This document shows positions 56,161-64,000 of a DNA stretch of 64,000 nt, piece by piece. Positions within the stretch are counted from its first letter, which is position 1. Every line of letters begins with the position of its first letter. The translations under genes and the position numbers were made by a program. This DNA comes from CAYZXT01 sp964482515 (GTDB lineage: Bacteria; Elusimicrobiota; Elusimicrobia; FEN-1173). The stretch is from NCBI GenBank assembly GCA_964482515.1, contig CAYZXT010000009.1, positions 27,261 to 91,260 on the forward strand. Direction: 5' to 3'. The notes under the pieces are model-generated. The model was not told where the DNA came from. It saw only the letters and a program-made list of their open reading frames with translations, and searched no databases.

Positions 56161-57693
56161 ATGCGACTCGGAATAATCGACGTCGGAACGAATTCCGTCA
56201 AGTTCGATATTTATCAGATCGGTTCAGGCCGCTCGGCCCAGCGTTTGTACCGGGAAAAGCTGATGATCCGCCTGGGACAGGGCGTGTTCCTGACCCATCG
56301 CCTTGATCCCGACGCGCGGCGGAAGGCGACCCAGGCTTTCGCAAGCTTCAAACGCACCTTCGAGGATTTTCATGTGGACCGCGTGGTGGCTTTCGGCACC
56401 AGCGCCCTGCGCGCCGCCACGGACAGCGCCTCCCTGGTCAACGAGATCCGGCGTTCCACGGGCATCGACGTGCGCGTCATTTCCGGCGAGGAGGAAGCGC
56501 GGCTGATCGCGCGCGGCGTCCTGGCCAACAAGCGCAAGCTCAAGGGACGCTTCGCCCTGGTCGACATCGGCGGCGGCAGCACCGAGGTTTCCGTCTGCCG
56601 CAAAGGGAAGATCGCGAACTACGCCAGCTTCAACCTCGGCGCCGCCCGGCTGCAGCAGATCTTCCTGAAAAAAAGTCCGCCGCAGCGGTCCAACGGCGGC
56701 CCCCACCCCATCGACGCGCTGCGCGGGCACGTCCGCAACCTTCTGGACGATACGATCAAAAAGCGCCAATGGCCGTCGGCGGACCGTATCTTGGGTTCGG
56801 GCGGGACCATCCGCGCCCTGGTCAAGATCGCGCAGAAGACTTCCGGGCAAAAATCCATCACGCGGGCCGGCATCAAGGCCCTCGTTAAAGGGATGAGCGC
56901 CATGAACACGGCCCAGCTGTTGCGCGTTCCGGGAATGGAGGCGTCGCGCGTCGATATGATCCTGGCGGGAGCCATCCTGCTGCAGGAGTTCATGGACGCG
57001 CTGGGCGCGGACAAGACCCAGGCGACCCCGTTCACGCTGCGGGACGGCGTCCTGGACAAGGAGTTGGATTCCGCGCGGTCCTTCGGGAAATCCTCCTCGG
57101 GGTTCGACCTGGAGGACGTGTGTTTGAAGGCCAGCCGGCTGGGCGTGCACGACGAGCACATCGCCAAAGTCAAAAGGGTGGGGGACCGGCTCTTCCTGAA
57201 ATTCCAGAAGCTGCACCGGCTCGGACCGGAGTGGAAAAAATATCTTTTGGCCGCCGGGATCCTCCATCCGGCGGGGAAGAGCATCGCCACGGCGAACCAC
57301 GACCAGCATTCCTATTACATCGCGAAGAACGCGGACATCCCGCTGATGGTCCCGTGGGAGAACGAATTCATCGCCCAGCTTTGTCTGTGGCGCAAGGCCG
57401 GGAAAACGGACGACGTGTCGCTGCCGGAGATGAGCGCCCAGAGGAAAAACGCCTTCTTCAAACTGCTGTCCATCCTCAAGATCATCGACGCCCTGGACCG
57501 GCGCAACGGTCCCTTGGTCGCCTTGGAGCGCGTCTCCTTGAAAGGGCATGAGGTCTCCATGGATATTTCCGCGCCGCGGGGCGACACCACCTTGGAATTG
57601 CTGCGCTTGGAACAGAAGAAGGATTTGTTCGAGGATGTTTTTAAGAAGAGGCTGGCGGGGCGCGGTGTGAAGGGGAAAAGTTTACGGCAGTAG
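56161..57693 (+). CDS. Exopolyphosphatase / guanosine pentaphosphatase (Ppx/GppA)
   Basis: This 510-residue protein has an ASKHA ATPase fold: GIIDVGTNSVKFDIYQIG, AFGTSALRAATD, ISGEEEARLIARG and LVDIGGGSTEV, the Ppx/GppA motifs. The C-terminal part (about residue 320 on) is HD-like (LLAAGILHPAG, NHDQHSYYIAKNADIP). It degrades polyphosphate or pppGpp. The ppk1 gene lies nearby in opposite orientation. TAAAAT lies exactly six bases before the ATG, with no ribosome site. Confidence 0.93.
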   Translation: MRLGIIDVGTNSVKFDIYQIGSGRSAQRLYREKLMIRLGQGVFLTHRLDPDARRKATQAFASFKRTFEDFHVDRVVAFGTSALRAATDSASLVNEIRRSTGIDVRVISGEEEARLIARGVLANKRKLKGRFALVDIGGGSTEVSVCRKGKIANYASFNLGAARLQQIFLKKSPPQRSNGGPHPIDALRGHVRNLLDDTIKKRQWPSADRILGSGGTIRALVKIAQKTSGQKSITRAGIKALVKGMSAMNTAQLLRVPGMEASRVDMILAGAILLQEFMDALGADKTQATPFTLRDGVLDKELDSARSFGKSSSGFDLEDVCLKASRLGVHDEHIAKVKRVGDRLFLKFQKLHRLGPEWKKYLLAAGILHPAGKSIATANHDQHSYYIAKNADIPLMVPWENEFIAQLCLWRKAGKTDDVSLPEMSAQRKNAFFKLLSILKIIDALDRRNGPLVALERVSLKGHEVSMDISAPRGDTTLELLRLEQKKDLFEDVFKKRLAGRGVKGKSLRQ

Positions 57694-58170
57694 ATTTTTA
57701 AAGGATTGTATCAGCCAAACCAGTTCCGCCTGTTTTCCCTGCCAAACGATTTCGGCCCACCCGCCTTTCTTCAAATTCCCGTTCACGCCCGTCGTCATCT
57801 TCAGGAAAAGATCGATCCAGTCTCCGTGGGAGCAGGCAATGGTGAGCCCCGGCGCCTGTTCCTTCCACCACGACAGGAAATCCGCGAGGCGCTTCGGCCG
57901 CGTTTGGCGGTTTTCCTTCCCCGATAAATCCAGGAGGCGTTTGTCCATCACCGCCCGCGTGCCGGATGCCGCGGCCAGCGGTTCCACCGTCTCGACGCAG
58001 CGCTTCAGGGGGCTGGTCAGGATCAGCGGGCGCGCGTCCGGGAGCGCGCGCGTGTAGAAAGCCAAAAGCCGCCGCGCCTGCTTTTTCCCTTTTTTGCTGA
58101 GGCCGTTGTCCAGGGCGCGGTCCGCCGTGTCGCGGTGCGCGTGGCGGATTATGATCAACCGCTTAAGCAC
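57682..58170 (-). CDS. SixA-like histidine phosphatase
   Basis: This 162-residue protein starts at GTG 58170 inside the last codons of ppk1. It has the RHG motif as LIIIRHAHRDTADRALD, LTSPLKRCVETVEPL and ACSHGDWIDLFL, the histidine-phosphatase (SixA/PGM) pattern with both catalytic His. Substrate could be a phosphoprotein or small phosphate. Its 3' end overlaps the 3' end of the ppx gene by 12 bp. Grouping with ppk1 and ppx suggests a role in phosphate metabolism. Confidence 0.87.
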   Translation of the reverse strand: MLKRLIIIRHAHRDTADRALDNGLSKKGKKQARRLLAFYTRALPDARPLILTSPLKRCVETVEPLAAASGTRAVMDKRLLDLSGKENRQTRPKRLADFLSWWKEQAPGLTIACSHGDWIDLFLKMTTGVNGNLKKGGWAEIVWQGKQAELVWLIQSFKNLLP

Positions 58171-60307
58171 GCGGACCGCCGGTGGCCGTAACGTTCCGGC
58201 AGAGCGGCGTCCCGGCGTAGCGTTTAAGGGCCAGGTCGGCGAAGGCGAACTGGGCGCGGACCGCGGGGACATGAAGCGGCGGATCGGACGTCCGGCGGAA
58301 ACCCAGCACGGGCGACGTCCGTTTCTTCCAGATTCCCTGGGGCGTCAGCTCCCGGGCCTTCACGGTGTCGGTCAGGTACAGGGGCAGGACCACGTCCTCG
58401 ATGAATTTGTAGATGTTCGGGTCCTTTACAGGGAAGGCGACTTCCAACCGCGAGAAGAAGTTGCGCGGCATCCAGTCCGCGCTGGAAAGGTACATGCGCT
58501 TGGAGCCGGCGAAATAATAAATACGGCTGTGCTCGAGGAACCGGTCCACCACGCTGACGACGCGGATGTTCTCGCTCAAGCCTTTGACCCCCGGTATCAG
58601 CGAGCAGGCTCCGCGCACGATCAGGTCCACCTTCACGCCGGCGCTGGACGCCTCGTAGAGGCGGTCGATGATGGTGTTGTCCACCAGCGCATTCACCTTG
58701 GCCACGATCCGCGCCGGAAGTTTCTTTCGGGCAGCTTCGGTCTCCTGGCGGATGAGCTGGAGAAGGAGCCGGTGGAGCTGCAGCGGCGCGGTGACCAGGC
58801 TCGCAAAAGCGGTGGGTGTCTTTCCCGCGAAGGTGGCATCGAAGAACAACCCGGCGTCCTCTCCCAGGGTCTTGTCCGCCGTCAGGACGGCCAGGTCCTC
58901 GTAGAGGCGCGCGGTGGAGCTGTTGTAGTTTCCCGTCGAGAGATGCGTGTAGCGGCGCAGGCCGTCCGGTTCAAGCCGCGTGACCAGCGCCATCTTGGCA
59001 TGCAGCTTCAATCCGCCGAACCCGAAGCCGACCTCCACGCCTTCCTTGCGCAGCTCTTCGGCCAGACGCAGGTTGTTCAATTCATCGAAACGGGCGCGAA
59101 GTTCGATCAATACGCGCACTTTCTTCGTGCGCGCCGCGGATTTCAGCGCGGCGATGAGAGGGGAACTGGCGTCGATGCGGTAGATCGTTTGCTGGATCGA
59201 CTCCACGAGCGGGTCTTCGCTGGCGCGTTCGATCCACTTCACGTAGGCGTCGAAGGAATCATAGGGATGGTGGAAGAGGACGTCCCGGTTCTTCAGCTCG
59301 TCGAAAATATTCAGGGACGGGTCGAACAGCTTCATGAAGAAAGGCTCCAGCGGCGGATAGGAAAGCCCGGATTTCGACTGCGCGTCGGTCGGGATCTCTC
59401 CCGCCAGGGACGTCAGCCCGTGGAGGCAAAGCGTGTGCGGCGCGGGGAACAATTGCGCCGGACGGAAGTTCAGCCGGCGCACGATATCTTGCAGAAGGCT
59501 TTCCGGCACGGCCCCCCAATATTGAAGGCGGACGGCGATCCCGCGTTCGCGGCGGCGCAGGCCGGAACGCACCATGTCCGGGATGGAGGAGGTGTCTTCT
59601 TCCAGGTCCACGGTGATGTCGGCGTCGCGGGTCAGGCGCACCACGCCGGGCGTCGCGTCCAACCCCAGGAAACCGCCGAGGTGCGAGGTAAGCAGATCGT
59701 CCAGGAAAAAGATGAATGTCTGTCCGTCGGCGTTCTGGGCCGTGAAGGCCTGCCGCAGGTTCCGTGGCACCGGGAACCAGACGTCGCCGTGAAAGACGCA
59801 GGCCATCTGCAGGTTCTCCAGGGCGCCGAGGCCGTCGGTGTGGAGCGCCGACTCCTGGGCGAGGTGGGGCCGCACGTGTTCTTCGAAGACGCGCCTCCCC
59901 AGTTCAAAGGCCGGGTCGTCTTTCGCCGGCTGAAAGACCACCCGCACGCCCTTTTCCATGAGTAGGGCGGAAATGATTTCCAAGGTTTCGGCTTGTTTGG
60001 CGCCCAGCCCCGACACGCGTTCGAGGATCAGGTTTCGGATCCGGGCCAGGTGTCGCTTTTCGCTCGGCGTCTTGGTCGCGCTCGTGGATCGGCCCAGGGA
60101 GGCGAAACGGATCATAAAGAACTCGTCCAGGTTGGAGGCGGTGATGCCGAGGAACTTCAGCCGTTCGATCGGCGGATTGGACGAAGACCGCGCTTCGGCC
60201 AAAACGCGCTCGTTGAACTGGAGCCAGCTGAGGTCGCGGTGGATATAGGGATGTCCGGGGGAAGACAACAGGGATACTTGGGTGGGGATAAGGTGCTTCG
60301 ATTGCAT
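58163..60307 (-). CDS. ppk1: Polyphosphate kinase 1
   Basis: This 714-residue enzyme has the N-domain (YIHRDLSWLQFNERVLAEA, FLGITASNLDEFFMIRFASL), the middle H domain, and the catalytic region with YTHLSTGNYNSSTARLYEDLAVLTA, which carries the autophosphorylated His, and GACSLIPGVKGLSENIRVVSVVDRFLEHSRIYYF. It makes polyphosphate from ATP. AGAGGA precedes the ATG. SixA overlaps its end and Ppx lies next to it, so making and degrading genes are together. Confidence 0.96.
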   Translation of the reverse strand: MQSKHLIPTQVSLLSSPGHPYIHRDLSWLQFNERVLAEARSSSNPPIERLKFLGITASNLDEFFMIRFASLGRSTSATKTPSEKRHLARIRNLILERVSGLGAKQAETLEIISALLMEKGVRVVFQPAKDDPAFELGRRVFEEHVRPHLAQESALHTDGLGALENLQMACVFHGDVWFPVPRNLRQAFTAQNADGQTFIFFLDDLLTSHLGGFLGLDATPGVVRLTRDADITVDLEEDTSSIPDMVRSGLRRRERGIAVRLQYWGAVPESLLQDIVRRLNFRPAQLFPAPHTLCLHGLTSLAGEIPTDAQSKSGLSYPPLEPFFMKLFDPSLNIFDELKNRDVLFHHPYDSFDAYVKWIERASEDPLVESIQQTIYRIDASSPLIAALKSAARTKKVRVLIELRARFDELNNLRLAEELRKEGVEVGFGFGGLKLHAKMALVTRLEPDGLRRYTHLSTGNYNSSTARLYEDLAVLTADKTLGEDAGLFFDATFAGKTPTAFASLVTAPLQLHRLLLQLIRQETEAARKKLPARIVAKVNALVDNTIIDRLYEASSAGVKVDLIVRGACSLIPGVKGLSENIRVVSVVDRFLEHSRIYYFAGSKRMYLSSADWMPRNFFSRLEVAFPVKDPNIYKFIEDVVLPLYLTDTVKARELTPQGIWKKRTSPVLGFRRTSDPPLHVPAVRAQFAFADLALKRYAGTPLCRNVTATGGPRA

Positions 60308-60416
60308 TGGGGTCCTCTAAATATAAACGATCACTTCGCCATGATTCCCCCCTTTTGGAAATCGCGACAGAGTTGAATGCTGAGGCTCCCTATCTTATCA
60401 AAAAACGACCGCATCT

Positions 60417-60447
60417 ACAGACATGGGCCATGACTAGCGTCAAGGCG
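60417..60447 (+). repeat. Dispersed CTAGCG repeat, copy 6
   Basis: CAGACATGGGCCATGACTAG followed by CGTCAAGGCGT. Intergenic, between ppk1 and the lipoprotein gene, 20 bp or so before copy 7. Confidence 0.7.
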
Positions 60448-60453
60448 TCTTCC

Positions 60454-60483
60454 GACAATCGGGCACGATGACTAGCGTCATCG
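60454..60483 (+). repeat. Dispersed CTAGCG repeat, copy 7
   Basis: GACAATCGGGCACGATGACT followed by AGCGTCATCG. More divergent on the left but with intact ATGACTAGCGTCA. Confidence 0.6.
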
Positions 60484-60507
60484 AAATTTGCCATAATGGT
60501 CTGACCT

Positions 60508-60888
60508 ATGAAACATTTTGTTAGAGCCTTCTTTGGATTCGTTTTGATCGGAAGCTTTGCGGCGTTGGGCTGCAAAAAGCCCACCCCGGCCCGTCCGCCC
60601 TCATCCTCACCGGTTCAGGTTGTGGCGCGCAACTCCTGGATCGTAGGGAATTTGGACGGAGTTGCGGGGAAGCTGTTACCCGTAAAGGGCGCGCCGAACT
60701 GGAAGTTGTTGAATTTCTCCCACGCCGGAGACGAATGCTCTGTGGTAGCCGAGCCGAACCTGTCGAGCCCGGACGGCAGTAGGCTCCGTTTGGGTTTTGT
60801 TTTCGATGAGAAGAACGAGGGGCGTTTGGTCACGGCCGAAAAATGGGACGTGAAAGCGTCCACCTGGACGACCCTTTCCATAAAGTGA
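60508..60888 (+). CDS. Small lipoprotein
   Basis: This 126-residue protein has a lipoprotein signal (FVLIGSFAALGCKK, lipobox with Cys 22) and a short Pro/Ser linker (PTPARPPSSSPV). The rest is a small beta-rich domain (LRLGFVFDEKNEGRLVTAEKWDV). The family is not recognised. CATAAT lies 10 bases before the ATG and there is no ribosome site. It follows two copies of the dispersed repeat. Confidence 0.72.
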   Translation: MKHFVRAFFGFVLIGSFAALGCKKPTPARPPSSSPVQVVARNSWIVGNLDGVAGKLLPVKGAPNWKLLNFSHAGDECSVVAEPNLSSPDGSRLRLGFVFDEKNEGRLVTAEKWDVKASTWTTLSIK

Positions 60889-60898
60889 GACGGATTTC

Positions 60899-61192
60899 TT
60901 GACGACGCTGGAATACATTAGCGCGGCCGCCGCGATCGTACTGCCCCTCTTCAATATCCCGCTCATTGTCCGGATCCAAAAGCGGCGGTCGTCCCAGGAC
61001 GTCAGCCTGACCTGGGCCCTCGGCATATGGATTTGCTTCATCGTGATGCTTCCGGCGGGGCTGGTGTCTCCCGACAAGGTTTACCGCGTTTTCTGCGTCG
61101 CCAACATAACCCTATTCACCGGCGTCGTGGTCCAGGTCCTGCGTTTTCGCCGCGGACCGTCCGCCGCGAACCCGGAAACGCCCTCTAAATAA
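60899..61192 (+). CDS. PQ-loop (SemiSWEET-like) membrane protein
   Basis: This 97-residue protein has three hydrophobic helices (YISAAAAIVLPLFNIPLIVRI, LTWALGIWICFIVMLPAGLV, VYRVFCVANITLFTGVVVQVL). KRRSSQDVSLTWALG after the first helix is the loop and motif of PQ-loop/SemiSWEET transporters. It starts at TTG 60899, 10 bp after the lipoprotein gene. Substrate unknown; sugar transport would be by family only. Confidence 0.65.
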   Translation: MTTLEYISAAAAIVLPLFNIPLIVRIQKRRSSQDVSLTWALGIWICFIVMLPAGLVSPDKVYRVFCVANITLFTGVVVQVLRFRRGPSAANPETPSK

Positions 61193-61198
61193 CCCCGC

Positions 61199-61579
61199 GT
61201 GAACTGGAACGAGCTGGCGGAAATCTCTTCCGGCAAAGTCCAGGCCCTGCGCGACCGTTTGGCGCGGATGGGGATCGACCTCTCCCAAATTGACGAACAA
61301 TTCACCAAAGGCGGCGGCCCCGGCGGTCAGAAGATCAACAAGACCGCCAACCGCGTGGTCTTGCAATACAAGCCGCTGGAATTGATCGTGCGCTGCCAGC
61401 GCGAGCGCCGGCGTTCCCTGAACCGTTTTCTGGCGTTGCGCGAGCTGGCGGACCAAATTGAAGTGAAGATCTCACCGGGGACATCCCGGCGTTTGAAAGA
61501 GCGGGAGCGGCTCAGAAAACAGAAGGACCGCCGGGCGCGGCGCCGGAATAACCCCGAATCCACCAACCCAACCCCATGA
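61199..61579 (+). CDS. Release-factor-like peptidyl-tRNA hydrolase (GGQ protein)
   Basis: This 126-residue protein has an RF-1 domain with DEQFTKGGGPGGQKINKTANRVVLQ (GGQ loop) and VRCQRERRRSLNRFLALREL, then a basic tail (RLKERERLRKQKDRRARRR). This is the stand-alone RF-like family related to ArfB and mitochondrial ICT1/C12orf65, which release peptides on stalled ribosomes. GTG start at 61199. It overlaps the helicase gene by four bases (ATGA). Confidence 0.9.
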   Translation: MNWNELAEISSGKVQALRDRLARMGIDLSQIDEQFTKGGGPGGQKINKTANRVVLQYKPLELIVRCQRERRRSLNRFLALRELADQIEVKISPGTSRRLKERERLRKQKDRRARRRNNPESTNPTP

Positions 61580-63471
61580 CGATCGATATCGACGACCATT
61601 TCAACCGCCTCCAGGACCTGCTCGACGTGGAGCGCGAGGCGGAAAAAGAGGAGAACAAGCGCGAGCTGGACCGCTGGCCCGTGGAGGCGCGAGAGTCCTT
61701 GGGGAAGACCGTGACGCGGCTTTCCCTGGAGCGGGAAGACATCGGCGCCGCCGGGTTGCATCTGTTGATCCTGTCCCGTCCGCCCGCGGGCGAGGCCCTC
61801 TCTCCATTCCACGCCATGGACCAGGGCGACATCGTGCGCGTGACCTTCCAGAACGGACCGAAGTTCGACGCAACGCTCTACGACGTGGACGAATACCGCG
61901 TGTCCGTGGCGCTCAACCGTCCGCCGGACGAGCCTCTGCGCGGACGCTGCCAGTTGGACCTGCTCGGTTCCGACGCCACCTACCGCCGCATGGGCGCCGC
62001 CCTCGAGCGCGCCCGCACCGGGAAGAACCGTTTGGCGGAGCTGCGCGACGTTTTACTCGGTTTAAAACCCGCCGAAAGCGATCCCATTCCCGACCTCCCG
62101 TTTTTCGACGAGGGGCTCAACGAGTATCAGCGGCAGGCGGCCCTCTCCGCCATGGCCGCGCGGGACGTGGCCCTGGTGCACGGACCTCCGGGAACGGGGA
62201 AAACGACCGTGCTGGTGGAGATCATCCGCCAGGCGGTGGCGCAGGGCCAGCGGGTGCTGGCGACGGCGCCGTCCAACATCGCGGTCGATAACATTCTCGA
62301 AAAACTTTTGGACACGGGCCTGCGCGTCGTGCGGCTGGGCCATCCGGCGCGCACGCTGGAGAGCCTGCGCCACGCCACGCTCATGTCCCAGGTGGCCGAG
62401 CATCCCTCCCGGGACTTGATCCGCGACATGGACCAGGAGCGGGAGCGAAAAATAGTCCAGAAGGCGCGCAAGCAGGAGCGCGGCGCGGGGTTGTCCTACG
62501 ACGAGGAACGCGCCATGCACCAGGAAATCCACGCGCTCATGAAGGAATCCCGCAACCTGGAGCGGTCCGTGGAGCGGGAGATCGTCCGGTCGGCGCACGT
62601 CGTGCTCGTGACCCACGGCGGCCTGAACAAGATGTGGAACAAGGAGAAGTTCGACCTCGCCGTGCTGGATGAAGCGTCCCAGGCGACCGAGCCCCTTTCC
62701 TGGATCCCGATCGTCCAGGCGAACAAAGTCGTCCTGGCCGGGGATCCGCTTCAGCTCCCTCCCACGATCTATTCCCGCGAGGCCGCCGACGCGGGGCTCA
62801 AGACCACGTTCATGGAAAAGCTGCAGAAGATCTTGCCGGAAGAGACTCAGACGCTGCTGCGCGTGCAGTACCGGATGCACGAAACGATCATGGGTTTTTC
62901 ATCGAAGCAGTTTTACGACGACAAACTGGAAGCGGACGAGTCCGTGCGGACTCACCTGGCGAACGAGCTGGAAGGCGTGTATGACACCGAGATCACCCGC
63001 GTCCCTTTCGTGTACGTCGATACCGCGGGCACGGGCTTCAACGAGACCTGGAACGAGCTCCTGGACAGCCGCGAGAACGCCGGCGAGGCGGAGCTGGCCA
63101 TGAAGATTTGGAAGGAACTGGAAGCATCGGGGATTTCGCCGCGGCAGGCCGCGATCATCACGCCCTACGGCGCCCAGTCGCGGCTGCTGAAACCCCTCGC
63201 GCCGCGCGGGCTGGAGGTCGGCACGGTGGATGGTTTTCAGGGCCGCGAGAAAGAAGTCGTCATCGTCTCGCTGGTGCGCTCCAACGAGCAGGGGGAAGTG
63301 GGGTTCCTGTCCGACACCCGCCGCATGAACGTGGCCATGACCCGCGCCCGCCGGCTTTTGATCGTGATCGGGGACTCCGCCACCATCGCGCGCCATCCCT
63401 TTTACGAGGCGTTCCTGGACTATGCCGACAAGCATAATGCCCACCGCAGCGCCTACGAGTGGGGCGCGTGA
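61576..63471 (+). CDS. SF1B helicase, UPF1/IGHMBP2-like
   Basis: This 631-residue protein has an N-terminal beta-barrel-like region (residues 85-140, GDIVRVTFQNGPKFDATLYDVDEYRVSVAL), then motif I VHGPPGTGKTT (about 203), motif Ia ATAPSNIAVDNI, motif II LAVLDEASQATE, motif III VLAGDPLQLPPT, motif IV-V (AAIITPYGAQSRLL, VGTVDGFQGREKEVVIVSLVRSN) and VI NVAMTRARRLLIVIGD. These are SF1B 5'-3' helicase features shared with UPF1 and IGHMBP2. Cotranscribed with the GGQ protein, so a ribosome-rescue or RNA quality-control role is possible. Confidence 0.94.
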   Translation: MTIDIDDHFNRLQDLLDVEREAEKEENKRELDRWPVEARESLGKTVTRLSLEREDIGAAGLHLLILSRPPAGEALSPFHAMDQGDIVRVTFQNGPKFDATLYDVDEYRVSVALNRPPDEPLRGRCQLDLLGSDATYRRMGAALERARTGKNRLAELRDVLLGLKPAESDPIPDLPFFDEGLNEYQRQAALSAMAARDVALVHGPPGTGKTTVLVEIIRQAVAQGQRVLATAPSNIAVDNILEKLLDTGLRVVRLGHPARTLESLRHATLMSQVAEHPSRDLIRDMDQERERKIVQKARKQERGAGLSYDEERAMHQEIHALMKESRNLERSVEREIVRSAHVVLVTHGGLNKMWNKEKFDLAVLDEASQATEPLSWIPIVQANKVVLAGDPLQLPPTIYSREAADAGLKTTFMEKLQKILPEETQTLLRVQYRMHETIMGFSSKQFYDDKLEADESVRTHLANELEGVYDTEITRVPFVYVDTAGTGFNETWNELLDSRENAGEAELAMKIWKELEASGISPRQAAIITPYGAQSRLLKPLAPRGLEVGTVDGFQGREKEVVIVSLVRSNEQGEVGFLSDTRRMNVAMTRARRLLIVIGDSATIARHPFYEAFLDYADKHNAHRSAYEWGA

Positions 63472-63570
63472 GCTTGAAACTGTTTTTTTCCGTCGATATG
63501 TGATAAAATCCGGAGGCCCAGGGCGAATGAGTTTACCCTTCCCTATAAATGCCCGGCCGAAGAGGATTCC

Positions 63571-64000
63571 ATGCGAACCCTTCTCCTGATCGACGAACAC
63601 CCCCAAGATATGGCCCTGATACGGTCCGCTTTTTCCCCGAACGCCTACCGCGTGCTGGCGGTCATGGACGGGAACAACGGCCTTGTGCTTTTTCAGGGGC
63701 AGCGCCCCGATTTGGCGATGGTGGGGGTCCAGGGTTTGGAGGGTTCCGCCTGGGCCCTGGTGGAACGGCTGCGCGCCCGGGACCGCTCCACGCCGATCCT
63801 CATCCTCGGCACCGTGTCGTCGGAAGCGGCGGCGCGGAAAGCCTTTAACCTGGGCTGTTCCTATATGTATAAAGATCCGCGCCTGGAACGCTTCCTCCCC
63901 GCCCTGCGCGACACCGTGCAGAAAACGTTCTCCCCGGCGCCGCCCGAACTCGGCACCATCCCTTTTCGCGGGCGATTGCTGGTGGTGGACGACGAGCCGG
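63571..64000 (+). CDS. Tandem-receiver response regulator (cut by window edge)
   Basis: The frame from ATG 63571 (AGAGGA upstream) runs off the window. The first receiver (LLLIDEHPQDMALIRSAF, then RPDLAMVGVQGLEGSAW) lacks the phospho-acceptor Asp: where D-x-M-P is expected the sequence has G-V-Q-G. It therefore acts as a pseudo-receiver. The second begins at LLVVDDEP with an intact acidic pair. More domains must lie beyond position 64000. Confidence 0.8.
   Translation, partial: MRTLLLIDEHPQDMALIRSAFSPNAYRVLAVMDGNNGLVLFQGQRPDLAMVGVQGLEGSAWALVERLRARDRSTPILILGTVSSEAAARKAFNLGCSYMYKDPRLERFLPALRDTVQKTFSPAPPELGTIPFRGRLLVVDDEP

Overview
The window is a GC-rich stretch of chromosome from a Gram-negative-type bacterium (outer-membrane barrels, TolC, TonB receptor, lipoproteins). 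A PorV/PorQ-family protein beside a secreted protein with a VYPNPF-type C-terminal domain, two tail-fiber-like S74 proteins, a carboxynorspermidine pathway and CIRCE plus HspR heat-shock control fit a deep-branching phylum such as Elusimicrobiota. That placement is an inference: no rRNA or other decisive marker lies in the window. No tRNA, rRNA or CRISPR array was seen.

Layout. 1-5659 (mostly minus): surface/secretion proteins and a zinc-ribbon membrane protein. 5700-16230: an accessory, defence-like island with lower and uneven GC: a YhcG/DUF1016 PD-(D/E)XK nuclease, an S1/P1 nuclease, an MmeI-like type IIL restriction-modification enzyme, two toxin-antitoxin pairs, a DUF1016-SNase fusion, an ORF6N gene and an ORF6N remnant. 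16240-20470: YHS protein, outer-membrane protein, a Rho lacking its RNA-binding N-domain, then hspR and two Hsp20 genes behind a CIRCE operator. 20518-24014: RRM protein, DEAD-box helicase and a BON-DUF1207 outer-membrane protein. 24189-32630: housekeeping and stress genes (SOD, DoxX, thiol peroxidase, truncated globin, ComEC-like MBL hydrolase, VanZ). 32719-34893: BtuB-like receptor behind a cobalamin riboswitch. 35079-39811: TolC plus an RND pump with no adaptor gene. 39858-49304: a c-di-GMP-type Pel exopolysaccharide operon with PelA split into two proteins and PelB reduced to a bare barrel. 49437-53005: ECF sigma factor, DUF3309 peptide, histidine kinase, response regulator. 53158-55555: carboxynorspermidine synthase and decarboxylase. 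55753-60307: ferredoxin and a polyphosphate cluster (ppx, SixA-like phosphatase, ppk1). 60508-64000: lipoprotein, PQ-loop protein, RF-like protein, UPF1-like helicase, and a cut-off tandem-receiver regulator.

The most unusual signals are three. (1) In-frame near-perfect palindromes sit at the same codon positions in members of two island gene families (ORF6N and DUF1016). The two ORF6N copies have 31-bp palindromes starting at the same codon but with unrelated sequences, and two genes also have a matching palindrome upstream. (2) A dispersed short repeat with core CCAYGNCTAGCG occurs seven times, in intergenic DNA and in frame inside linkers and tails of proteins. (3) A recurrent TANNNT-N6-ATG arrangement suggests that many genes are transcribed without a leader.
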